From an uncultured Methanobrevibacter sp. (GTDB lineage: Archaea > Methanobacteriota > Methanobacteria > Methanobacteriales > Methanobacteriaceae): a stretch of 11,910 nt of DNA. Position numbers and translations under genes: made by a program. Where the stretch lies: assembly GCA_900319985.1 (NCBI GenBank), contig ONQL01000084.1, positions 1 to 11,910 of the forward strand. Reading direction: 5' to 3'. Position 1 is the first letter of the stretch. The number at the start of each line of letters is the position of its first letter. Positions 6,199-11,910 of this stretch are shown here, in pieces. The notes beneath the pieces were generated by a model. That model ran no database searches. It saw nothing but the letters and a program-made list of their open reading frames with translations, and had not been told where the DNA came from.

Positions 6199-6861
6199 AT
6201 GGGCATAAAACAGGTTGTAAAAATTGGTGGAAGTCTTTTTCCAGATTATGCAATTGAACTTGCAAAACAATTGAAAAACACCAATTCATTAATTATTTTG
6301 GGTGGTGGTGATTTTGCAAATTTAATTCGCAAATATGATGATGAAATTCATTTTTCGGATGAAATTAACCATTGGGCGGCTATAGATTGTATGGATATAA
6401 TAGCTAAACTTGTTAATGATAAGGCGGACTCCACTAAATTAGTATATTCTATTGAAGAAGCCAATAAAATTTCTGATGATGGTTTAACTCCAATTTTTAT
6501 TGTATCCAAGTTTTTAAGGGATGAAAATCCTTTTGAATGCTCATGGGATGTGACTTCAGACTCGATTGCAGCGTATGTTTCACACCTTCTAAATGCAAAC
6601 CTTTTAATAGTAACAGATGTAAATGGTATATATACCCAAGAACCGAAAGAGCCAGGTTCAACATTCATAAGTAAAATCGATGCAACAACATTACTAACTT
6701 TTCAAGAGTCGTCGATTGATGTAATGTTACCGTCTCTTTTATTAGAGTTTGGGACTAATTGTTATGTTGTGAATGGGAAGTGCCCTGAAAGGGTTTTATC
6801 TTTAATAGATGATAATATAAATGATTATAACTTCGATTACACACAAATAATAGGTGAATAA
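6199..6861 (+). CDS. mfnE: [5-(aminomethyl)furan-3-yl]methyl phosphate kinase MfnE (amino-acid-kinase fold)
   Basis: The protein is 220 residues from ATG 6199. A GTG at 6187 could add four residues, but ATG puts the first strand (QVVKIGGSL) at the usual distance from the N-terminus. Amino-acid-kinase features: KIGGSL near residue 7, glycine-rich ILGGGDFAN near 35, the short acidic loop DEINHWAAIDCM, and TDVNGIYTQEPK near 140, the nucleotide-binding segment. The small size and lack of a regulatory domain separate it from aspartokinases and UMP kinases and fit MfnE. MfnE phosphorylates aminomethylfuran phosphate to the diphosphate for condensation with tyramine in methanofuran synthesis. The kinase assignment is secure; the MfnE assignment rests on size, motif pattern and methanogen context. 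A TATA-like TTTATAGT overlaps the pth2 stop. The gene heads a tight cluster with the zinc-finger and aEF-1beta genes. Confidence 0.82.
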   Translation: MGIKQVVKIGGSLFPDYAIELAKQLKNTNSLIILGGGDFANLIRKYDDEIHFSDEINHWAAIDCMDIIAKLVNDKADSTKLVYSIEEANKISDDGLTPIFIVSKFLRDENPFECSWDVTSDSIAAYVSHLLNANLLIVTDVNGIYTQEPKEPGSTFISKIDATTLLTFQESSIDVMLPSLLLEFGTNCYVVNGKCPERVLSLIDDNINDYNFDYTQIIGE

Positions 6862-6862
6862 A

Positions 6863-7024
6863 ATGAAAACTGTAGACTGTATTTCATGTAAACAAGAAAT
6901 TCCATTAACAGGACCATTTGTCGAATTCGAATGTCCGATTTGTGGAGCAAAAATAGCAAGATGTGAAAAATGCCGTACCTTTGGTCACGCTTACAAATGT
7001 GAATGTGGATTTGAAGGACCATAA
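6863..7024 (+). CDS. HVO_2753-type two-zinc-finger small protein
   Basis: This 53-residue ORF begins one base after the mfnE stop. Its Shine-Dalgarno AGGTGA (6852-6857) lies inside the end of mfnE. Cysteine pairs are C6/C9, C24/C27, C34/C37 and C46/C48, with the ending CGFEGP characteristic of the archaeal HVO_2753 (DUF1610-like) zinc-finger family. The last pair is CxC rather than the usual CxxC, as though one residue were missing; the sequence (TGT GAA TGT GGA) is unambiguous. In Haloferax the relative folds with two zinc fingers and affects swarming and biofilm; the molecular role is unknown, and an RNA or translation link is often suggested. Its position directly before aEF-1beta supports a translation-associated role by inference. 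It is easily missed because it is so short. Confidence 0.88.
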   Translation: MKTVDCISCKQEIPLTGPFVEFECPICGAKIARCEKCRTFGHAYKCECGFEGP

Positions 7025-7046
7025 GTTTTAAAATGGAGGAATTAGA

Positions 7047-7316
7047 ATGGGTGAAGTATTAACAACTATGAAAATTATGCCGGATAGTCCTGAAGTTGAC
7101 TTAGAAACTATTAAAGCTACTATTAAAGATTCCATGCCTGAAGGTGCTGAAATTCACGAAATTTCAGAAGAACCTATTGCATTCGGTTTAGTAGCAATCG
7201 TTTTCAAATTCATCACTGATGATGGTGAAGGTGGATCTGAACCGGTTGAAGAAATGGTTTCAGGTATTGAAGGCGTTGCCAGTATTGAAATTACTGGTGT
7301 CGGAAGATTAATGTAA
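7047..7316 (+). CDS. ef1b: Translation elongation factor aEF-1beta
   Basis: The 89-residue protein is the archaeal single-domain EF-1beta: GEVLTTMKIMPDSPEVDLE at the N-terminus, PIAFGLVAIVFKF in the centre, and the C-terminal SGIEGVASIEITGVGRLM, which carries the VxSIEVxxVGR-like family signature. It is the guanine nucleotide exchange factor that reloads aEF-1alpha with GTP. Shine-Dalgarno GGAGGA (7035-7040) lies six bases before ATG 7047, the strongest in this cluster and fitting a highly expressed protein. It is 22 bp downstream of the zinc-finger gene and is the last gene before a palindromic terminator. The length matches the family. Confidence 0.97.
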   Translation: MGEVLTTMKIMPDSPEVDLETIKATIKDSMPEGAEIHEISEEPIAFGLVAIVFKFITDDGEGGSEPVEEMVSGIEGVASIEITGVGRLM

Positions 7317-7340
7317 GATTGATTTTCTGTAGTGGGAAAG

Positions 7341-7411
7341 ATTAAAAAATCGATTTTTTAATGTATTTTTGGGTTATTGAGATTAATAACTCTCATTACT
7401 CTATTTTTTTT
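7341..7411 (+). terminator. Tandem palindromes with T-runs after aEF-1beta
   Basis: Two elements are seen. First, a perfect 22-bp palindrome (7341-7362) with arms ATTAAAAAATC and GATTTTTTAAT, followed by GTATTTTT. Second, overlapping stem options (GTTATT/AATAAC, TGAGA/TCTCA) around 7373-7396, followed by T8 at 7404-7411. They lie 24-95 bases after the aEF-1beta stop. Together with the promoter of the next gene they fill the 185-nt gap 7317-7501. Confidence 0.6.
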
Positions 7412-7440
7412 GGATAATTTATGTTATCTCGATTTTGGTG

Positions 7441-7457
7441 TATATAATTTATAATTT
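7441..7457 (+). promoter_or_regulatory. TATA region of the surface protease gene
   Basis: TATATAATTTATAATTT gives two overlapping box A candidates. Start sites near 7467-7480 are expected, leaving a short leader with a weak Shine-Dalgarno AGGTAAT (7491-7497), five bases before ATG 7502. The exact box cannot be decided from sequence alone. Confidence 0.45.
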
Positions 7458-7501
7458 ATAGAATAGATATATGTAAAATATAAATAATCTAGGTAATTTT
7501 C

Positions 7502-10500
7502 ATGAAATTTAATAAAATTGTTTTATGCTCATTTATATTGATTGTTTTATCGTTTTCAGTCACTGCAATATCTGCAGCCGATTTAAACGATACTAGTGAT
7601 GTGGGTGATGTTTTAAAAGATGGCGGCGATAGCAAATCATTCATTGATTTAAATAATGATATTGCCGCTGAAGATTCCAGTTTTAATATGGGATCTGATT
7701 ATACATTTGATAATCTGACTGATATGAATTATACCCTTGGAATTAGGATAGTTAAGGCTGATTTTACAATCAACGGAAATAATCATGCAATCGACTGTTC
7801 TAATCAGGCAAGAGCATTGAGGGTTGCTGGAAATAATGTGGAAATAAAGAATCTGGTTATAAAAAATGCTTATCATAGTGCCGGTTCTGCAATTTTTACC
7901 AACTCAAAGCTGACACTGAATAACGTAACTTTTATCAATTGTTCCGGTAAGGGCTCTTCTAACATGGGAGCTATTGTTTTATCTAAGGCAACTTTAAACG
8001 TTAAAAACTGTAAATTCATTGATACCTGCGGTAGTGAGGGTGCCTCAATCACCGCATCATTGGGTCGTGTTACTGTTGACAATTCAACATTCATCAGCAG
8101 CTCCGATAAAATCCTTAAGGGTCAAATTTACTTATCCAATTCAAATTTAACTGTTTTGAACTCTAATTTTATAAACACTACCTCCAAATATGCAACTGCA
8201 ATATTTGCTACAGAAAAGGGAAAAGTTTCAATTTCAAACTCCAAATTTACAAACTTATTTGCAAATAAAACTGCAGGCGCTATTGCAACCAAAAGTTTAA
8301 TAGATCTTACTGTGAAAGAATGTGAATTTGAAAATGTTGGATCAGATAAGAATGGTGGGGCAATTTTTATTGATGTCAATGGAGATACGGGTAAACATCA
8401 AAAAGCAACTATTCTAATTGATTCTGCCAAATTTACTAATTGTTCTTCCGAATTTGGTGGAGCTATTCTTCAATTGGGTGGAACCTTAACCATTAAAAAC
8501 TCTGATTTTGTTAAAAATTCCGTAGAGTATGATGGTGGTGCAGTTTATACCAGTTATGCTAATGTGAACATTTTAAATTCAACATTCAAATCCAATATGG
8601 CCAAGAATGATTTATCTTATGGTGGTGCAGGATATTTCGATAAGGGAACAGTAATTATCAGGCAAAGCACTTTTGAGAACAATCTGGCTTTTGAGGTATC
8701 TACAATTTCTGCATATGATACTAAACTGACTTTGGAAAATAATTACTTCAACAATCCTTCTAATGTTACAAGCATATACACAGTATATGGAAAAGTAAGC
8801 GGTAAAGGAAATGCTTTCAATAGTGATAAAAGATCATTCGGCAATACCGATAATTTCTATAACTTTGAAAATACTGCAAATCCTTTTATAATATATAACA
8901 ATACTATCGTTGGTCCGTTACCTGAAAAATTTGATTTGAGGGACTACGGATGGGTTTCACCTGTCAAAAACCAAGGATTTATGGGAGCCTGCTGGGCATT
9001 TGGTAATGTGGCAGCATTGGAGTCTGCATTAATGAGATATGCAAACGTAACCTATTTGTTGTCTGAAAACAATGTCCAAAATTCAATGCTTCAATATTCA
9101 AAATACGGACAGTTGGATATGGATGAAGGTGGAACTCCTTTTGCCCCTATTGCTTATTTGGTTGACTGGATGGGAATTTTCCCTGGTGAATATGACAGTT
9201 ATGATGAGCTCGGTAAGATTTCTCCATTGCTTATCACCCCAGATGATATTCACATTCAAAATGTGGTTGTTGTTCCTGCAAGAAAGAATTCTGCGGACAA
9301 TAATTTAATTAAGAATGCACTTCTTAAATACGGTGCTTTGGCAGTCAGTCACAATGCTGATTTTGATGAAGATACTTATTTCAATAAATCAAGCTCTGCA
9401 CAGTATTATTATGGTAAGCCAATATCAAATCATAGAGTTTGTGTTGTGGGATGGGACGATAATTATTCCAGAAATAATTTCCTAAAACCTGCTCCCGGCG
9501 ATGGTGCATGGATTGTTAAAAACAGCTGGGGATCCAATTGGGCTGACGGAGGATATTTCTATGTTTCATATTATGATAAATCATTTGCTATGGACAAGGA
9601 AAGTGTTGGATATATAATTAATAACGATTCCTACAATAGGATGTATCAGATTGATGTTGGTGGCGAAATAAAATTAGTCAATACTTATAATTATTATTCT
9701 AATGTGTTCACCGCTGATGAAAATGAATTGATTGCGGCAGTTGGAACCTATTTCGATAAAACTGGCAGGGATTATGTATTTACAATATCTGTAAATGATG
9801 TTGATGTTTATTCCCAAAAGGGCGCAAGTGAATTTGGTGGATATTCAACAATCAAATTAAACAAGTATATCCAAATCAAAAAAGGTGATGTTTTCCAGAT
9901 AACATTCAAAAATAAGCTACCGGTTCTCTTTGATCTTAGAATTCATACTAAAAAAGGCACTTCTTTAGTAAGTAAAGATGGTAGGGAGTGGATAGATTTA
10001 GCAAACACTAATAACGTAGCTATTTTAAAAGCTTACACTATTTCCGATTTAAACATTACTGGAAATTTGGTGAAATACTATAAGAATGACACTCCATTTG
10101 TTGCAAAAGTCGGTGCCGGTGAAGAGGTTGTTTTCACATTCAACGGTAAAAAGTCCAAGGTCATTGCAGATGAAAATGGAATTGCTAAACTCAATATCAA
10201 CAGCAATCCTGGAAAGTACAGCATCACAACAACTTACAATGGAACTTCAATCGTTAATTATGTCATTATAAAAAACACTGTTGTTGATTCCAATGTCAAA
10301 AGGACTTATAATGCTAATTGCAATTATAAAGTGAGGATTTTGGATTCTGCCGGAAAGCCTGTAAAAAGTGCTAAGGTTGCAGTTTCTGTCAATGGAAAAT
10401 CTAAGAATTACAAAACTGACAATTCAGGATACATAACAGTTAAATTTACCAAATTGGCCAAGGCACAAAAAATCACTGTTAAAAATCCGAAAACCGGTGA

Positions 10501-11065
10501 GAGCAGAACAACTAAAATACTGGTTTACTCAAGGTTTTCAGATGAGAAAAATGTTGCAATGTATTACTTTGACGGATCCAAGTTTAAAGCTACAATACTT
10601 GGCGACAATGCCAAACCTGTCGGCAAAAATAAGGTAGTAGTCATTAAGATTAACAAGAAAACCTACAAGGTCAAAACCAATGCCAAAGGAGCAATTGCCT
10701 TTAAAATACCTAATACTATAAAACCGGGTTCCTATAAGTTGACTGCATCATACAAGGGAGAAACTATCAAGAAAACTGTTAAGGTAAAGCAAAATCTTAA
10801 ATCCAAGAAGTATTCCGTTAAAAAGTCTTCCAAAAAGCTAGTTGTCAAGGCAACTCTCAAGAATGGTAAAAAGGCAGTCAGCGGCAAAAAGATAACATTG
10901 AATCTTAATGGTATAAAAATCGCTAAGAAAACCAATAAAAAAGGAATAGCTCAATTCACCATTAAGAAAAGTGTTATAAATAAGCTTAGTGTAGGTAAAA
11001 AATATACTATGAAATTTACCTACCTTAAAAATACAATAAAAACAACTTTAACTGTCAAACGTTAG
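7502..11065 (+). CDS. Secreted beta-helix adhesin-like protein with papain-family (C1) protease, lectin-like and Ig-like domains
   Basis: The protein has 1187 residues. A signal peptide covers 1-25 (cleavage about AISA/A). Residues about 70-450 are a right-handed beta-helix of the pectate-lyase/polymorphic-outer-membrane-protein style, with recurring NSxFxN and GGAI turns. Residues 470-700 are a papain-like protease opening with LPEKFDLRDYG: oxyanion Gln491 and Cys497 (QGFMGACWAF), His644 (NHRVCVVGW) and Asn674 (KNSWGSNW), so the triad is complete. Residues about 710-845 look like the lectin-like domain that often follows such proteases. Four Ig-like units follow (850-925, 930-1010, 1015-1097, 1098-1187), each with a TDxxGxxxxxF-like turn. 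The last two are very Lys-rich and could bind the acidic cell wall. There is no LPXTG or C-terminal membrane helix. No pro-domain precedes the protease except the helix itself. It likely acts outside the cell, on host, neighbour or self surface proteins; substrates are unknown. It appears monocistronic. Confidence 0.92.
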   Translation: MKFNKIVLCSFILIVLSFSVTAISAADLNDTSDVGDVLKDGGDSKSFIDLNNDIAAEDSSFNMGSDYTFDNLTDMNYTLGIRIVKADFTINGNNHAIDCSNQARALRVAGNNVEIKNLVIKNAYHSAGSAIFTNSKLTLNNVTFINCSGKGSSNMGAIVLSKATLNVKNCKFIDTCGSEGASITASLGRVTVDNSTFISSSDKILKGQIYLSNSNLTVLNSNFINTTSKYATAIFATEKGKVSISNSKFTNLFANKTAGAIATKSLIDLTVKECEFENVGSDKNGGAIFIDVNGDTGKHQKATILIDSAKFTNCSSEFGGAILQLGGTLTIKNSDFVKNSVEYDGGAVYTSYANVNILNSTFKSNMAKNDLSYGGAGYFDKGTVIIRQSTFENNLAFEVSTISAYDTKLTLENNYFNNPSNVTSIYTVYGKVSGKGNAFNSDKRSFGNTDNFYNFENTANPFIIYNNTIVGPLPEKFDLRDYGWVSPVKNQGFMGACWAFGNVAALESALMRYANVTYLLSENNVQNSMLQYSKYGQLDMDEGGTPFAPIAYLVDWMGIFPGEYDSYDELGKISPLLITPDDIHIQNVVVVPARKNSADNNLIKNALLKYGALAVSHNADFDEDTYFNKSSSAQYYYGKPISNHRVCVVGWDDNYSRNNFLKPAPGDGAWIVKNSWGSNWADGGYFYVSYYDKSFAMDKESVGYIINNDSYNRMYQIDVGGEIKLVNTYNYYSNVFTADENELIAAVGTYFDKTGRDYVFTISVNDVDVYSQKGASEFGGYSTIKLNKYIQIKKGDVFQITFKNKLPVLFDLRIHTKKGTSLVSKDGREWIDLANTNNVAILKAYTISDLNITGNLVKYYKNDTPFVAKVGAGEEVVFTFNGKKSKVIADENGIAKLNINSNPGKYSITTTYNGTSIVNYVIIKNTVVDSNVKRTYNANCNYKVRILDSAGKPVKSAKVAVSVNGKSKNYKTDNSGYITVKFTKLAKAQKITVKNPKTGESRTTKILVYSRFSDEKNVAMYYFDGSKFKATILGDNAKPVGKNKVVVIKINKKTYKVKTNAKGAIAFKIPNTIKPGSYKLTASYKGETIKKTVKVKQNLKSKKYSVKKSSKKLVVKATLKNGKKAVSGKKITLNLNGIKIAKKTNKKGIAQFTIKKSVINKLSVGKKYTMKFTYLKNTIKTTLTVKR

Positions 11066-11090
11066 GGATTCAATCCCTGACATTTTTTTT
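11064..11090 (+). terminator. Hairpin terminator overlapping the protease stop codon
   Basis: Arms AGGGATT (11064-11070) and AATCCCT (11072-11078) form a 15-bp perfect palindrome that begins inside the TAG stop codon. T8 follows at 11083-11090. This is a bacterial-style intrinsic terminator with a U-tract that archaeal polymerase also recognises. Confidence 0.75.
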
Positions 11091-11103
11091 AATTTTTGAG
11101 GAT

Positions 11104-11126
11104 GTGACATGAAGTCACTATTTTTT
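11104..11126 (+). terminator. Second hairpin with T-run between the protease gene and the transposase
   Basis: GTGAC (11104-11108) and GTCAC (11114-11118) pair around loop ATGAA, followed by TA and T6 (11121-11126). It may be a back-up terminator for the protease gene. Alternatively it could belong to the IS: either its left end or the hairpin it inserted beside. The rest of 11066-11216 is A/T-rich spacer with the transposase promoter. Confidence 0.45.
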
Positions 11127-11155
11127 AATTTTATTTTGCTTATTTTTTCTTTAAT

Positions 11156-11163
11156 TTTATATA
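11156..11163 (+). promoter_or_regulatory. TATA box of the transposase gene
   Basis: TTTATATA matches the archaeal box A consensus and lies 54 bases before the transposase ATG, predicting a start site near 11186. A 12-bp palindrome, TACTT-TG-AAGTA (11162-11173), overlaps its downstream edge. No strong Shine-Dalgarno precedes the ATG. Confidence 0.5.
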
Positions 11164-11216
11164 CTTTGAAGTACAATCTTTTATTATAGAGATTAATCTT
11201 TGTGGTTGTTTTATTT

Positions 11217-11910
11217 ATGGTTTTGAAAGATGATAATATTAATCAGAGTATGTTGGTCCCCATGGACTTGCGAAATTTGATTCCTGAAGATCATCCGTGT
11301 TATTTTATTAAAAATGTGGTTGATTTAGTTGATTGTTCGAAAGCGAATCAGGAATTTCGTGGAAAGCCTGGTGAATTTGCTTATCCTCGTGAATTATTGC
11401 TCCGGCTAATTTTAATGAGTGTTTTTGATGGTGGATTATCTTCAAGAGAAATTGAGAGAAAAACACGCACAGATATTGCATATATGTATCTTGCAGCGAT
11501 GGAAAAGCCATCATATCGAACAATAGCAAGATTTAAAGTCGAATACTCAGATTTAATCGATGAAGCATTCAAAACAACCATTAAAATTGCAAAAGACAAT
11601 GATTTGATAAAAATCCATCATTTAAGCTTAGATGGAACTAAAATCAAAGCAAAAACATCAATTAATAAATTAACTGATGAAAATCAAATCAAAATCATGA
11701 AAAAACATCTAAAAAAAAGTATTGAATTAGATCAACAAGAAGATGAAGAATTGGGAGACGAATCTGGAAACAGCGTTCCAGAATCATTAACTGACAAAGA
11801 AAAATTCAAAAAAACAGTAAAAGAAATAGAAGAATCATCTAAAAATGATAGAAACAAAGATAAACTTCGTTCTTCAAGTTTAAATCTTTTAAAACAAGCA
11901 AAAGAAAATC
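11217..11910 (+). CDS. IS1182-type (DDE) transposase, 5' part, runs off the right edge
   Basis: From ATG 11217 the frame stays open for 231 codons to the window end. The N-terminal DUF772-type region shows the IS1182 pattern: VPMDLRNLIPEDHPCYFI (14-31), FRGKPGEFAYPRELLLRLILM (47-67) and GGLSSREIERKTRTDIAYMYL (72-92), then the RTIARFK segment (101-107). HHLSLDGTKIKAKTS (134-148) carries the first catalytic Asp (D139). It continues into a charged Lys/Glu-rich spacer, common in this family before the second half of the catalytic core. It cuts and joins element ends. The remaining catalytic residues and both inverted-repeat ends cannot be confirmed here; the left IS boundary must lie somewhere in 11066-11216. 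No frameshift is seen in the visible part, so the copy could be active. Confidence 0.85.
   Translation, partial: MVLKDDNINQSMLVPMDLRNLIPEDHPCYFIKNVVDLVDCSKANQEFRGKPGEFAYPRELLLRLILMSVFDGGLSSREIERKTRTDIAYMYLAAMEKPSYRTIARFKVEYSDLIDEAFKTTIKIAKDNDLIKIHHLSLDGTKIKAKTSINKLTDENQIKIMKKHLKKSIELDQQEDEELGDESGNSVPESLTDKEKFKKTVKEIEESSKNDRNKDKLRSSSLNLLKQAKEN

Larger units (their letters stand above)
11066..11910 (+). mobile_element. Left part of an IS1182-like insertion sequence, boundary undetermined
   Basis: The call rests on the transposase alone. The left terminus lies between the protease stop codon and the transposase ATG, and the start given is only the outer limit. Short palindromes at 11104-11118 and 11162-11173 are candidates for an end or target hairpin, but without the right end no inverted repeat or target duplication can be matched. 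Confidence 0.5.

Noticed and set aside
7317..7501. Possible small RNA or tRNA in the gap before the surface protease
   Set aside because: The region is very AT-rich with only terminator-like palindromes and a TATA region; no cloverleaf or tRNA-conserved bases are visible.
9072..9308. Overlapping plus-strand ORF of 78 codons inside the protease domain
   Set aside because: It is a different frame of a region whose main frame carries the conserved C1 peptidase sequence.
11308..11599. Two antisense ORFs (73 and 72 codons) within the transposase
   Set aside because: The plus-strand frame has clear IS1182 motifs; the antisense frames show no domain or RBS.

Overview
The window looks like a chromosomal piece of a gut-type methanogenic archaeon of the order Methanobacteriales, most likely Methanobrevibacter. 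The grounds are strong AT bias, archaeal information-processing genes (RadB, ABCE1/RLI, Pth2, aEF-1beta), a methanofuran-biosynthesis kinase (MfnE), large secreted adhesin-like proteins of the kind Methanobrevibacter carries in numbers, and TATA-box promoters. Genus is inferred from gene content and style, not from a database match.

Layout. 1-789 (minus, runs off the left edge): secreted Asn-glycosylation-rich surface protein with a possible Cys-Gln thioester domain, preceded by a clear TATA box and a 22-bp inverted repeat. 1002-1706 (plus): RadB. 1764-3883 (plus): a three-gene cluster of a PLP aminotransferase, a double-[4Fe-4S] protein and a DGC-domain zinc-binding protein. The first two appear broken by small indels and the third is intact. 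3907-5685 (minus): ABCE1/RLI ribosome-recycling ATPase, convergent with the cluster. 5809-6147 (plus): Pth2 peptidyl-tRNA hydrolase, divergent from RLI. 6199-7316 (plus): compact cluster mfnE, 53-residue zinc-finger protein, aEF-1beta. 7502-11065 (plus): 1187-residue secreted protein combining a right-handed beta-helix, a complete papain-like protease domain, a lectin-like domain and four basic Ig-like repeats. 11217 to the right edge (plus): start of an IS1182-type transposase, sitting just behind two tandem hairpins.

Together the middle of the window is housekeeping (recombination, ribosome recycling, peptidyl-tRNA cleavage, elongation, C1 cofactor synthesis). It is flanked by two surface-protein genes and a mobile element. 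The most interesting parts are the multi-domain surface protease, the thioester-like adhesin with its putative operator, and the decaying aminotransferase/Fe-S/DGC cluster. No gene-free stretch exceeds 300 bases; the largest are 790-1001 (212 nt), 7317-7501 (185 nt) and 11066-11216 (151 nt), each described below. I see no tRNA, rRNA or CRISPR array.
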